This document shows, piece by piece, positions 44,488-53,084 of a stretch of 64,000 nt of DNA. Position 1 is the first letter of the stretch. Every line of letters starts with the position of its first letter. The notes beneath the pieces were generated by a model, which was not told where the DNA came from, ran no database searches, and saw nothing but the letters and a program-made list of their open reading frames with translations. The position numbers were made by a program, and so were the translations under genes. The stretch is from Ructibacterium gallinarum (GTDB lineage: Bacteria > Bacillota > Clostridia > Monoglobales > Monoglobaceae): contig NZ_JADCKB010000001.1 of the NCBI RefSeq assembly GCF_014982785.1, positions 124,001-188,000 of the forward strand. Reading direction: 5' to 3'.

Positions 44488-45429
44488 CTACATAATCATG
44501 GATGCAGGCTTGTCCTCCTCTTCCACCGTCTCATAGTATTTGATCTGATCCAGACGATAAAATTCATAACCTGCACTCTTTAAATATTCAATAATGGATG
44601 GCAGCGCCTGAGCAGTACTCTTTTTTGCGGCAGCATCATGCATTAATACTACAATATGATCCTTTCCTGCCGTTTCTTTCATTCTGGCCAGCAATTGTTC
44701 GGCTGTACGGGAAGAGCTCTCCGCATCGCCATTTAAGGCATTCCAATCCACATAGTAATAGCCTTTCTCCTGAAGCAGTGTTTTATACTTCTGCTTTTCT
44801 GCCGCATGATCTCCTGCATTATAACTGCCCCCAGGGAAACGCACCAGCTTAAATGGTTCCTCTCCTGTCACTTCGCGGATCAGCCCCTCTGTTTTTTCTA
44901 CCTCGCCTATAAAGCTCTCCCCCGTGGCATACAACGCCTTATAATCATGGCTATAAGTATGATTTGCCAAAAGATGTCCCTCATCATAAACACGTCTGGC
45001 AATGTCTTTGTTTTTTTCAATCATATTGCCCAGCATAAAAAAGGTTGCCTTAACATTATATTGCTTGAGCACATCTAATATTGCCGGCGTGACTGTATTT
45101 GTAGGACCATCGTCAAACGTCAGATAACAGGCCTTGCCTTCCCGTCCTGCGGCATCTTCTGCAATTTTCAGCAGATTATTTTGTTCCGAAGCTGGTGGAA
45201 TCTGTGGTGCCGGCTTTGGCGTAGCTGCCGGAACTGCATCTGCCGAAGCTTCCTCCTGCTCTGTCTGCCCATTTTTCACTGAAGAAACAGAAATTCCTAC
45301 TACAACCGCAATTACAGCAACCACTGCTGCACATATTATCAAAAAACGAAACCGTTTCCTGCGCAGCATCAGCTGATAACGCCGGCCGCTTTGACGGCTT
45401 ATGTTACCATAAGACATTTTCCTTTCCAT
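44488..45429 (-). CDS. Membrane-anchored polysaccharide deacetylase (NodB domain)
   Basis: A 313-residue protein with a short basic cytoplasmic tail, one transmembrane helix at about 29-48 (FLIICAAVVAVIAVVVGISV), a Pro/Ala-rich spacer and a NodB deacetylase domain. Catalytic motifs: YLTFDDGPTNT (metal Asp pair), NHTYSHD (metal His pair), RFPGGSYN and VLMHDA. Such enzymes remove acetyl groups from peptidoglycan N-acetylglucosamine or related wall polymers. It has a promoter at 45494-45521 and is not part of the glycan cluster. A spore or vegetative wall role is likely. Confidence 0.9.
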   Translation of the reverse strand: MERKMSYGNISRQSGRRYQLMLRRKRFRFLIICAAVVAVIAVVVGISVSSVKNGQTEQEEASADAVPAATPKPAPQIPPASEQNNLLKIAEDAAGREGKACYLTFDDGPTNTVTPAILDVLKQYNVKATFFMLGNMIEKNKDIARRVYDEGHLLANHTYSHDYKALYATGESFIGEVEKTEGLIREVTGEEPFKLVRFPGGSYNAGDHAAEKQKYKTLLQEKGYYYVDWNALNGDAESSSRTAEQLLARMKETAGKDHIVVLMHDAAAKKSTAQALPSIIEYLKSAGYEFYRLDQIKYYETVEEEDKPASMIM

Positions 45430-45493
45430 ATGATCTCTCCTTTGTTCCTTGAAACACTTAAAAAGTTTGTTTTATCTTCGTATCTTCCTATTC

Positions 45494-45521
45494 ATTATAC
45501 CTATCTTAACCCAAAAGTCAA
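45494..45521 (-). promoter_or_regulatory. Promoter of the deacetylase gene
   Basis: On the minus strand TTGACT (complement of 45516-45521) and TATAAT (complement of 45494-45499) with a 16-bp spacer, about 65 bp upstream of the ATG. Confidence 0.75.
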
Positions 45522-45591
45522 GTTTTTTTACACAATCTCTAAATTGTAAGCAATTTGTAATAACGTGTTGATTTATGGTCTTTTTCAGATC

Positions 45592-45636
45592 AAAATAAAA
45601 AAAGGCCCAGCATGCCAAAACTCGGCACGCCAAGCC
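45592..45636 (-). terminator. Terminator after the SPOCS/LysM gene
   Basis: Minus-strand hairpin GGCTTGGCGTGCC / GGCATGCTGGGCC (two G-U pairs) at 45604-45636, followed by a run of T residues (complement of 45592-45603). It is 9 bp past the stop. Confidence 0.85.
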
Positions 45637-45644
45637 ACACATTA

Positions 45645-47210
45645 TTATGCAGGTATTTTCCGACAAATCTTCAGTTGCTGTCCCGGCACAATTAAGTCCC
45701 CTTCAATATGATTCAACCGCCGCAGCTCTTCCACTGTGGTATGATACCGCTTGGCAATATTCCAAAGCGTATCCCCTTTCTGCACAAAATACAAAACAAT
45801 GCATGGACAGGGTTTTTCTTCCTTTTCTTCGCATTCTTTCATATCTTCGACCAAAACTGTCCCGCCAGTTTTCAGTGATTTTACCGTTAGTCCGATTACA
45901 AACCGCAGTTCCAGGCTGTCATCTCCGCTAAGGGTATAGCTGACATGTTCCATCAATGCCCGCGCATCACACGCAGTATCGCTTCCTGCGCCTGGTACAG
46001 CAAAGCTCTGAGAAAACTCTGAATTATGATCAAAGCCGGAAATTGGGACCATTTCATCTTCCGGAAGATAAAGGACAGAAGTATGAACGGTTCCATAAGC
46101 CGTCACCTGTCCGTTTTCTGCTGTAATCCGGTCTATTCTAGCCTGAGCGTTGACATCATAAACCTGCTTAATTTTTGGAAGCATAGACGGTACTCTTGCC
46201 TGGTCCTTGTGCGAAATCTCAGCCGTGCTATTATCCAAAAGCTGCTCTAAATCATATCTTTTTTCCATAAGATCTAAACCGCCGCTTAAGGAATACGCAT
46301 CGGTCACCGCCTCTGCTTCCACAATTTCACTGCCCCGGACTTGGGCGCCCAACACAATTTCTATCCCCAGTTCCCGGGCCTCACCGTCTGCATCATCTCT
46401 CACCTCATAATACATGTCCTGAACTGAATATTCTACTTCACCTTCCATACCTTCCGCCGCGCCTTCTATATCCAAAATCTCAGTAAACGGCAGGATATGC
46501 TCTGCAAACTGTATCGATTCATTTTCATCCTCTCCGGTATACAAAGCGCAAACCCGCACCTGCCCTTTGGCCACCGCCTTATTCTCCATCATACACAGCT
46601 CCGTAGATGATGGAACTGCCGTAACCTTAAGCATTTCATTGACCGGTGGCTTGCCAGCCGGTAAAGCTACCTGCTCTCTTATAATAATTCTACACTCTTT
46701 ACCCTCTGTACTGCTTACAACCCGCAGCTTTTCCCGGCGCATAGCAATATTGTCTCCGTTTTCCGCACCGGTGGTCAGTGATAAAACAACCGGGCGCACC
46801 ACCTTAACACCAAGCCCAGCCACACAACGCAGATTCAGTTTTCGACTGTTAATCAGCGTGTGGTCAAAGCTAACTGCTTCTGCCTCAGCCAAAAGCTGCA
46901 TATCCGGCATTGCCCCGCGGCAGTCCACCGTATGTTCAAACTCCTGCGCAGCAGAAAGACTTTTTAACCGGCCAGACCCTTCTCCTTCAGGAATATAAAG
47001 CACGGTGATCCGCACAATCCCTCGAAGCAAAACCTTGTCCTGCTGCATCAGCTTTTCTGTAATACAGATATTCCCGCTAACCTCCAAAACTTTTTTGATG
47101 TCCGGCTTGATGTCCGGAACAATGACATCGCTTTCCACCATGGTCTGACTATACTTTTCTCCTACCACCTCACTGGTTTTGATATCCTGCTTCAATAATT
47201 GAATCGCCAT
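45645..47210 (-). CDS. Sporulation-type protein with SPOCS (DUF3794) repeats and C-terminal LysM
   Basis: A 521-residue cytoplasmically made protein without signal peptide. It contains three roughly 110-150-residue beta-rich SPOCS/DUF3794 repeats, recognisable by ESDVIVPDIKPDIKKVLEVS in the first and PSMLPKIKQVYDVNAQARID in the third, with the recurrent VLYLPE pattern. The C-terminal LysM (about 472-517) reads YFVQKGDTLWNIAKRYHTTV, then PGQQLKI, and binds peptidoglycan. This architecture is found in spore coat or cortex-associated proteins of Clostridia, made in the mother cell. Its upstream region has a 22-bp palindrome instead of a clear sigma-A promoter, which fits a sporulation sigma factor or a dedicated repressor. 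Confidence 0.85.
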   Translation of the reverse strand: MAIQLLKQDIKTSEVVGEKYSQTMVESDVIVPDIKPDIKKVLEVSGNICITEKLMQQDKVLLRGIVRITVLYIPEGEGSGRLKSLSAAQEFEHTVDCRGAMPDMQLLAEAEAVSFDHTLINSRKLNLRCVAGLGVKVVRPVVLSLTTGAENGDNIAMRREKLRVVSSTEGKECRIIIREQVALPAGKPPVNEMLKVTAVPSSTELCMMENKAVAKGQVRVCALYTGEDENESIQFAEHILPFTEILDIEGAAEGMEGEVEYSVQDMYYEVRDDADGEARELGIEIVLGAQVRGSEIVEAEAVTDAYSLSGGLDLMEKRYDLEQLLDNSTAEISHKDQARVPSMLPKIKQVYDVNAQARIDRITAENGQVTAYGTVHTSVLYLPEDEMVPISGFDHNSEFSQSFAVPGAGSDTACDARALMEHVSYTLSGDDSLELRFVIGLTVKSLKTGGTVLVEDMKECEEKEEKPCPCIVLYFVQKGDTLWNIAKRYHTTVEELRRLNHIEGDLIVPGQQLKICRKIPA

Positions 47211-47244
47211 TATGTATTACCCCATTTCGTAACAGTATAAATTC

Positions 47245-47266
47245 TTTGTTCATATATATGAACAAA
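47245..47266. promoter_or_regulatory. Perfect 22-bp palindrome in the divergent SPOCS/PBP intergenic region
   Basis: TTTGTTCATATATATGAACAAA reads identically on both strands except that it exceeds the usual operator length. It lies 35 bp upstream of the SPOCS gene and 55 bp before the PBP -35 element. It could be an operator for a dimeric repressor; I cannot name the regulator. Confidence 0.6.
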
Positions 47267-47301
47267 CCTTTGCATTTATGATAAAGAATTCTGTATACTA
47301 C

Positions 47302-47320
47302 CGGCAAAAACTTTTTGCCG
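47302..47320. promoter_or_regulatory. Inverted repeat abutting the PBP promoter
   Basis: CGGCAAAA-ACT-TTTTGCCG, perfect 8-bp arms, ending one base before the PBP -35 hexamer at 47321. The position suits an operator or activator site. A terminator for the minus strand is unlikely because no gene ends there. Confidence 0.5.
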
Positions 47321-47349
47321 TTGACGAACCGGGGAAAATGTTCTATAAT
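47321..47349 (+). promoter_or_regulatory. Promoter of the penicillin-binding protein gene
   Basis: TTGACG at 47321-47326 and TATAAT at 47344-47349 with a 17-bp spacer, 43 bp upstream of the chosen ATG at 47393. Confidence 0.85.
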
Positions 47350-47392
47350 TGAATCGACAAAAATTTGCAAAATGCAGGAGATGAGATGCATC

Positions 47393-49396
47393 ATGAAAAA
47401 ACGAATCCTACTGATTGTATTATGTCTTGCTGTCGCTGCCGCAGGCACAGTTTTTTTGATAGAAAAGCTGAAAAGCAAGCCGGAAGACAGTCTGATGGCA
47501 TACACTGCCATGATAACAGCGCGCAACTATGAAGAGATGTACAATCGGCTTTCTGATGACAGCCGCAGTACTGTTGATCACGACACTTTTGTCAGCCGGA
47601 ACAAAAATATCTATGAAGGCATCGACGCTCAAAACATTACGGTCCAAATTGACGAAATCACAAAGGAGGGGCGCAACCGCCGGCTTTCCTATACCATTTC
47701 TATGGATACCGTAGGGGGAAACGTCTCCTTTTCCTGCAGTACGATTTTTAGTAAAAACAAGGAATTTGGCTGGGGTCCTGATTGGGATGACAGCATGATT
47801 TTTCCTGACTTGACCGCAGAAGACAAGGTGCGGGTCACCACCTCCAAGGGCAAAAGGGGCAGTATTTTAGACCGCGATGGAAGTCCACTGGCCTCCGATG
47901 GCACAGCCGATTCTGTTGGTCTAGTACCCGGTAAAATCACCGACAAAGAAACAACTTTAAAATCCATGGCAGAGCTTCTTCAAATCACCCCGGAAGACAT
48001 TGAAAACAAATTGTCCGCATCCTGGGTCAAAGACGATTCCTTTGTCCCGGTCCGCACCATTACTGCCGGTAATTCCACTTTGAAAGAACAGCTTCTGGCT
48101 TTGCCCGGTGTCATGATTACCAGCACGGATGCGCGGGTATATCCTCAGGGAGAAGCCTTTGCTCACTTGACCGGATATGTCCAGGCTGTTACCGCAGAAG
48201 ACCTTGAAAAAAATCCGGACAAAAACTATACCACACAAAACGTTATCGGCCGCACCGGACTGGAAGCGCTTTACGAGGACACCCTGCGGGCGGAAGACGG
48301 CTGTGAAATCTACATTGCTGACAAAAATGGAAAACGCAAAAGTAACATTATTGCCCGTCCTGCCAAGGACGGAACCGATGTGAAGCTGACCATCGATACC
48401 GGACTACAAAGCGCTCTGTATGACCGCATGAAACAGGATAAGGGATGCGCCGTAGTGATTGATCCTACCAACGGAGAAACGCTGGCGCTAGTAAGCACGC
48501 CATCCTATGACCCCAATGCCTTTGTCAACGGCATGACCGAATCGCAGTGGCAGGGACTGAACGAAGATCCTGCCATGCCCATGTACAACCGCTTCAAGGC
48601 CGCTCATTGTCCCGGTTCTTCTTTCAAGCCCGTCACCGGTGCAGTTGGCCTTACCTCCGGCAAGCTTAGCGCCCAGGAGGATATGGGACACAGCGGTCTT
48701 GCATGGCAGAAAGACACCAGCTGGGGTGATTATAAAGTAACCACCCTAACCGAATATTCTGGTGCAGCCAACCTTACAAATGCACTGATTTATTCAGATA
48801 ACATTTATTTTGCTAAGGCTGCGCTGAAAATCGGTGCCGACACTATGGCACAGGGGCTCAGCAGTTTAGGCTTTGGTCAAACCATGCCATACACTTTCAG
48901 CTTAACCGCCTCTTCCTTTGGCAAAGACGGCGCTTTTTCCGGAGAGATTGATCTTGCAGACAGCGGCTTTGGACAAGGCGCAGTACTGGTTAACCCCATT
49001 CATATGGCATCCATATACTCTGCCTTTGTCAATCAGGGATCCATGATCCAGCCCTGGCTGGTCTATGGTGAAGAACCCGAAACACCTTATTTGAAAGAAC
49101 AGGCCTTCTCCCCTGATGCCGCCCAGGCCATTCAGGACGCCTTGGTTCAAGTTATTGAAAATCCTGGCGGTACCGGACATTCCGCCGCGATTTCCGGCGT
49201 GAAACTGGCAGGTAAAACCGGAACCGCAGAAATCAAACAGTCTCAGGATGACCAAACCGGCACGGAGCTTGGCTGGTTCAACGCCTTTAACCTTGACAGC
49301 GACACTCCCCGGCTTGCTGTTGCCATGATCGAAGATGTCAAAAACCGCGGCGGCAGCCACTATGTAATTCCCATTGTCAGATCCATTTTTGAATAA
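47393..49396 (+). CDS. Class B penicillin-binding protein with MecA-type N-terminal domain
   Basis: A 667-residue peptidoglycan DD-transpeptidase. One N-terminal membrane anchor (about 4-23) is followed by an NTF2-like/MecA-N domain (about 30-140), a dimerisation domain beginning RGSILDRDG, and the transpeptidase domain. The active-site set is complete: SSFK with S409 as nucleophile, SDN at 468-470 and KTG at 608-610. VIGRTGLEALYE is a further class B marker. An upstream in-frame start at 47315 lies in the promoter, so I used 47393, preceded by AGGAG with a slightly long spacing. The domain order resembles PBP2a/PbpA-like enzymes that can have low beta-lactam affinity, but affinity cannot be read from sequence. 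Confidence 0.93.
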   Translation: MKKRILLIVLCLAVAAAGTVFLIEKLKSKPEDSLMAYTAMITARNYEEMYNRLSDDSRSTVDHDTFVSRNKNIYEGIDAQNITVQIDEITKEGRNRRLSYTISMDTVGGNVSFSCSTIFSKNKEFGWGPDWDDSMIFPDLTAEDKVRVTTSKGKRGSILDRDGSPLASDGTADSVGLVPGKITDKETTLKSMAELLQITPEDIENKLSASWVKDDSFVPVRTITAGNSTLKEQLLALPGVMITSTDARVYPQGEAFAHLTGYVQAVTAEDLEKNPDKNYTTQNVIGRTGLEALYEDTLRAEDGCEIYIADKNGKRKSNIIARPAKDGTDVKLTIDTGLQSALYDRMKQDKGCAVVIDPTNGETLALVSTPSYDPNAFVNGMTESQWQGLNEDPAMPMYNRFKAAHCPGSSFKPVTGAVGLTSGKLSAQEDMGHSGLAWQKDTSWGDYKVTTLTEYSGAANLTNALIYSDNIYFAKAALKIGADTMAQGLSSLGFGQTMPYTFSLTASSFGKDGAFSGEIDLADSGFGQGAVLVNPIHMASIYSAFVNQGSMIQPWLVYGEEPETPYLKEQAFSPDAAQAIQDALVQVIENPGGTGHSAAISGVKLAGKTGTAEIKQSQDDQTGTELGWFNAFNLDSDTPRLAVAMIEDVKNRGGSHYVIPIVRSIFE

Positions 49397-49474
49397 GGAA
49401 CACGCCTTCGCTTTGCCTTTGACACTGCCCCCCTCCGCTACAGAATTTTTAAAAATGCCGGACAAACAAGGACT

Positions 49475-49530
49475 GCGCCCAACGGTTAAACATAGTAAAT
49501 GTTTAACCGTTGGGCGCGGTTTGTTTTTTT
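49475..49530 (+). terminator. Strong terminator after the PBP gene
   Basis: Two perfect 19-bp arms (49475-49493 and 49499-49517) around a 5-base loop, followed by GGTTTGTTTTTTT. It also lies just past the convergent ribokinase stop at 49547, though the minus-strand side lacks a good T run. Confidence 0.9.
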
Positions 49531-49546
49531 ATATATATTATTTCTT

Positions 49547-50443
49547 TTAAAAATCCAATTCCTCCGCATAGGGAATGGAAATACTGGAACCCTTTCGGCT
49601 GACCGTGACCGCAGAAACTTTTCCCGCATATTTTACGGCATCAGACAGATCCGCACCATCCGTCAATTTGACACACAACGCCCCAATAAAGCTATCTCCT
49701 GCCGATGTAGTATCCACCGCATGAACCTTTTCCGCCGGGCAAAACATGACGTTATCCCCTATATTATAAGCACACCCCTGTTCTCCCCGGGTAATAATCA
49801 CCGTTTCCGCGCCCCGCCCTCTTAACTGCTGTATGGCAGATACACAGCCTTCTTCCGAATCGGTACAAATTCCGGTTAAGGACTCTGCTTCATGCTCATT
49901 GGGCACCAAGACATCTGTCATACCAAGCAAGGTATCGGGCAGTTCCCGGGCGGGTGCCGGATTTAAAAACACCATCGTCCCATGCGCCGCAGCAATTTCC
50001 GCGGCCCGTATCACCGATTCCAGCGGAATCTCCAGCTGCATCACCACACAGTCGGCCTCCGCAATGAGCGACTCTTTCTGTTCAATCAACGCAGGAGTAA
50101 CCAAATTGTTAGCGCCAGGGCTGAGTATAATAAAATTATCTCCGCCGGCAACCGTAACCAAGGCGATGCCCGTAGCCTCCTCTTTGCTTTCCATTCCCTG
50201 AAATGAAATTCCATACTCCTGCAGGGTATGAAGCAGCAACTGCCCATGGGTGTCACAACCCACTGCTCCCAAAAAGGAAACCTCTCCGCCCAGCTTAGCC
50301 ACTGCCGCCGCCTGATTCAGTCCCTTACCACCGGCTGCAGTGGAAAACTCATTTCCCGGTATGGTTTCTCCCAGTTTAGGCATCCGGGAGGTATGTATGG
50401 TCAAATCCGCATTTGCACTGCCAACTACAAGAATCTTTTTCAT
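49547..50443 (-). CDS. rbsK: Ribokinase-type PfkB sugar kinase
   Basis: A 298-residue kinase that phosphorylates ribose or a similar sugar/nucleoside at the primary hydroxyl. VVGSANADLTIHTSRMPKLG with GGKGLNQAAAVAKLG is the PfkB N-terminal signature. TTSAGDSFIGALC contains the anion-hole Gly-Asp with catalytic Asp, and VLVPNEHEAE is also typical. No ribose transporter or rbsD is nearby. Its ATG overlaps the stop of the XRE/ADP-ribosylglycohydrolase gene by 4 bp (ATGA), so the two proteins are probably made together and act in one pathway. Ribose is the closest match but a nucleoside or other pentose is possible. Confidence 0.87.
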   Translation of the reverse strand: MKKILVVGSANADLTIHTSRMPKLGETIPGNEFSTAAGGKGLNQAAAVAKLGGEVSFLGAVGCDTHGQLLLHTLQEYGISFQGMESKEEATGIALVTVAGGDNFIILSPGANNLVTPALIEQKESLIAEADCVVMQLEIPLESVIRAAEIAAAHGTMVFLNPAPARELPDTLLGMTDVLVPNEHEAESLTGICTDSEEGCVSAIQQLRGRGAETVIITRGEQGCAYNIGDNVMFCPAEKVHAVDTTSAGDSFIGALCVKLTDGADLSDAVKYAGKVSAVTVSRKGSSISIPYAEELDF

Positions 50444-52023
50444 TCTTTTTTCTCCTTAATATGTTTCATTGTCATTTTAACTTTATCTTTAATGGATACC
50501 GTTCCAATCCCAAAAATGGACGTGTGAAGCGTATCACCAATGGGGTTTCTCCAATACGCAGGAATATTTTGAATTCCCCTTGCCATTCCTAAAACAGACC
50601 CGGCCGTTGCACCGTTACAGTCCGTATCAAAGCCGGTTTGCACCGCCATGCAGATGGTTTTTCCATAATCGCCGCCACCATATAAAAGAGAAGCAGCAAC
50701 GATTTCCGCATTGGAGATCGTATGACACCAGTCATGCGCCGAAAATTCATCAAATCTTTGATGGATCTTGTCAAAGCATTCCTTCTCTGTCACTCCGCCA
50801 TGAAAATCCTCCAAAACGGAAACAATTCCCTCATACAACCGGGAGGTGTGCGGGATCTGACCAAGACCGCCCCAAATAATGTGCTCTAAATTATCGTCCA
50901 CGGCGGCAAAAGCCAACATTGCAGCAGCAAACATTTCGCCGTATATTCCATTTTTGGTATGGGAAATGGAGGCATCCCGCCAAGCCATTTCCGCCGCGGT
51001 TTCCGGATCACCCGGATTGATATAACCAAAATAATCTCCCCGGATTTGAGCCCCTATCCACTCCCGATACGGATTTTTATACATAGCTGACTCCGGCGGC
51101 GCATATCCCTTGACAAAATTGCAAAAGGCCACCCGTTCCGCCGTACAATAAGCATCCTTGCTCTGGCTTTCCAGCCAAACCCGGGACATATCATATGGGG
51201 TGAAATCTCTGCCGCATTGCTCTATGGTCTTTTGCGCCAGAATGACATAATTGGTGTCGTCATCCACAGGCATACCGTCGATTTCATCCGCATACGCCCG
51301 AAGCTCCAGAGGAAAACTGTATTTTTTACAGATTTCTTCATTAATATCACTGCGGTAAATATACCGGTGCATGGGATAGTTTCTCGTTTCTTTCAAGAAG
51401 GGGATTAGTTCATCCGTCCTCATACCCTCTACCGTTTTCCCCAGCATACAGCCGCAGATCCTTCCCATCCAGGCTCCGTAAATTTTTTCTTCTGTAACCG
51501 GCGCTCCAGATGAAACCGCAAAAGACGGTTTTTTCTGCAACGCTTGAATCTCTTCTAGTCCGGACGGTTCTATATAAGCATAATCCGACCTTTGCGCCGC
51601 ATTTAATACAATGTGGAACAGAATATCTCCAAATTGTTCCCGAATCGTTCCCTTCGGCAATTTTGCCACCGCTTCAAACAGATCTTTATAATTTTTAATA
51701 TCCAGTCCTTCCTCTATAGACTGCTGGTATTCCGTCAAAAGATCCGAGGTGTATACCTCCCATTCATGCAGGTTCCCATATTCAGGCTTGATGGTCTTAT
51801 TTCCCATTTCTCCAGCAATTCTGGCATCGTTTCCCAAAACCAGCGCATCCAAAGAAAGGTTAAAATAACGGGAAATTTTTATAATATGCTCCAGATCCGG
51901 TACGGTACTACCATTTTCCCATTTCTGTACCGCCTGTCTTGACACCCCAAACAGCTCCGCAAATCCCTCCTGAGACATTTTTGCATCTGTTCTCAGCTTA
52001 TAAATCATCTTCTGAATTTTCAT
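50440..52023 (-). CDS. XRE-type HTH fused to ADP-ribosylglycohydrolase-type domain
   Basis: A 527-residue fusion. Residues about 5-65 form an XRE/Cro helix-turn-helix (KMSQEGFAELFGVSRQAVQK then WENGSTVPDLEHIIKIS). A helical linker follows, and from about 175 an ADP-ribosylglycohydrolase (DraG/ARH-type) domain with GAWMGRICGCMLGKTVEG, the metal-binding DDDTNYVIL, and GFDTDCNGATAGSVLGMARG near the end. Such enzymes remove ADP-ribose or act on related ribosyl compounds using Mg ions. ATG at 52083 is in frame, but AGGAGGT fits the ATG at 52023. A promoter and a palindrome lie directly upstream. The fusion suggests a regulator whose DNA binding depends on a ribosyl ligand, or an enzyme targeted to DNA; both are inference. 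Confidence 0.87.
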   Translation of the reverse strand: MKIQKMIYKLRTDAKMSQEGFAELFGVSRQAVQKWENGSTVPDLEHIIKISRYFNLSLDALVLGNDARIAGEMGNKTIKPEYGNLHEWEVYTSDLLTEYQQSIEEGLDIKNYKDLFEAVAKLPKGTIREQFGDILFHIVLNAAQRSDYAYIEPSGLEEIQALQKKPSFAVSSGAPVTEEKIYGAWMGRICGCMLGKTVEGMRTDELIPFLKETRNYPMHRYIYRSDINEEICKKYSFPLELRAYADEIDGMPVDDDTNYVILAQKTIEQCGRDFTPYDMSRVWLESQSKDAYCTAERVAFCNFVKGYAPPESAMYKNPYREWIGAQIRGDYFGYINPGDPETAAEMAWRDASISHTKNGIYGEMFAAAMLAFAAVDDNLEHIIWGGLGQIPHTSRLYEGIVSVLEDFHGGVTEKECFDKIHQRFDEFSAHDWCHTISNAEIVAASLLYGGGDYGKTICMAVQTGFDTDCNGATAGSVLGMARGIQNIPAYWRNPIGDTLHTSIFGIGTVSIKDKVKMTMKHIKEKKE

Positions 52024-52054
52024 ACAACAGCACCTCCTGTAAAATACTGCTTTT

Positions 52055-52083
52055 ATCATACAAAATAAAGCAGCATTTCTCAA
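52055..52083 (-). promoter_or_regulatory. Promoter of the XRE/ADP-ribosylglycohydrolase operon
   Basis: On the minus strand TTGAGA (complement of 52078-52083) and TATGAT (complement of 52055-52060) with a 17-bp spacer, about 32 bp before the ATG. Confidence 0.75.
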
Positions 52084-52105
52084 CCAAGGCCAAAATACAT
52101 TTTAT

Positions 52106-52120
52106 GCAACTTAAAGTTGC
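52106..52120. promoter_or_regulatory. Operator-like palindrome upstream of the XRE fusion gene
   Basis: GCAACTT-A-AAGTTGC, perfect 7-bp arms with a single central base, 23 bp upstream of the -35 element. It is in the right place and of the right size for the XRE-domain protein to bind its own promoter region. No second copy was noticed. Confidence 0.5.
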
Positions 52121-52130
52121 GTCGTTTTAT

Positions 52131-52164
52131 AAAAACAGGAGTGTACCATGATTGGCACACTCCT
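52131..52164 (-). terminator. Terminator after trxB
   Basis: Minus-strand hairpin AGGAGTGTGCC / GGTACACTCCT (one G-U pair) at 52137-52164, followed by GTTTTTAT. It separates the thioredoxin operon from the XRE fusion gene. Confidence 0.85.
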
Positions 52165-52169
52165 GGCTT

Positions 52170-53075
52170 CTACCGCCTGATTTGCAAAAAATGCTCCACG
52201 GAAGCAACAGCATTGGCACCATCGGAAGCGGCGGTAATAATTTGGCGCAGTTTTTTTGTCCGCAGATCCCCTGCCGCAAAGAATCCGGGCACAGAGGTAA
52301 CACCGGTTTCGTCGGCCTTGATAAAGCCGCCTTCATCCTTGCTCACCGTACTAGGAATCCACTCACTGTTAGGCCGAACGCCTACGGCAATAAATACGCC
52401 ATCCAAAATCAGTTCCTCCTCAGTGTTAAGCAAAATCCGCTCCACCCGGTTTTCTCCGTCAATTTCCAACACCTGGCTGTTCCAAACTGGTTGGATCTTT
52501 GGGTTGTTCAAAACCCGTTCCGCCAACGCGCGCCCAGCACGAAGGTTGTCTCTGCGGTGAACCAGATAGACTTTTTCGCATAGGTTGGCAAGATAGAGTG
52601 CATCCTCAGCCGCCGTATTGCCACCACCCACTACGGCTACCGTCCGACCGCGGAAAAAGGCTCCATCGCAAGTAGCACAATAACTAACGCCTTTGCCGGC
52701 CAGCCGATCTTCACCGGCCACCCCCAGTTTTCTATGCCGGGCACCCGAGGCAGCAATGACCGTTTTTGTCAGATATTCCCCTTGCTCGCCTATCAACAAA
52801 AAATTCTGCTCCTGCCGCTTCACTTCCTGAATATGGTCAGTTATAAATCCTGCACCCAAGCTTTCTGCATGCTCCCGCATTTTGGCAGAAAGAGAAAACC
52901 CATCCGCCGACGCAAAGCCAGGGTAATTATCGATCTCAGAGGTATTCATCATCTGGCCGCCAGACACTGCCGCCTGCTCGATTACTGCAAAATCCAACAT
53001 GGCACGGCTGGCATAAACCGCCGCCGCCAGTCCCGCCGGCCCCGAACCTATAATTAGGGTATCATATATTTTCAT
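52170..53075 (-). CDS. trxB: Thioredoxin reductase
   Basis: A 301-residue FAD/NADPH enzyme that reduces thioredoxin. IIGSGPAGLAAAVYASRA is the FAD motif, SYCATCDGAFF holds the redox-active CATC pair, VAVVGGGNTAAEDALYLA binds NADPH, and VPGFFAAGDLR closes the FAD site. Length is normal. It lies 9 bp after trxA in the same orientation. Some anaerobe enzymes of this family use ferredoxin or NADH; here the GGGNTA loop supports a nucleotide, but the preference cannot be settled. Confidence 0.95.
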   Translation of the reverse strand: MKIYDTLIIGSGPAGLAAAVYASRAMLDFAVIEQAAVSGGQMMNTSEIDNYPGFASADGFSLSAKMREHAESLGAGFITDHIQEVKRQEQNFLLIGEQGEYLTKTVIAASGARHRKLGVAGEDRLAGKGVSYCATCDGAFFRGRTVAVVGGGNTAAEDALYLANLCEKVYLVHRRDNLRAGRALAERVLNNPKIQPVWNSQVLEIDGENRVERILLNTEEELILDGVFIAVGVRPNSEWIPSTVSKDEGGFIKADETGVTSVPGFFAAGDLRTKKLRQIITAASDGANAVASVEHFLQIRR

Positions 53076-53084
53076 GGATCTATC

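Noticed and set aside
49475-49530. Long perfect inverted repeat as a possible transposon end or small RNA
   Set aside because: The T run immediately after the right arm and the position after the PBP stop mark it as a terminator; no transposase is nearby.
52084-52169. Possible tRNA or small RNA gene from strong local pairing
   Set aside because: The pairing is explained by the trxB terminator and a short palindrome; no cloverleaf or CCA end is visible.
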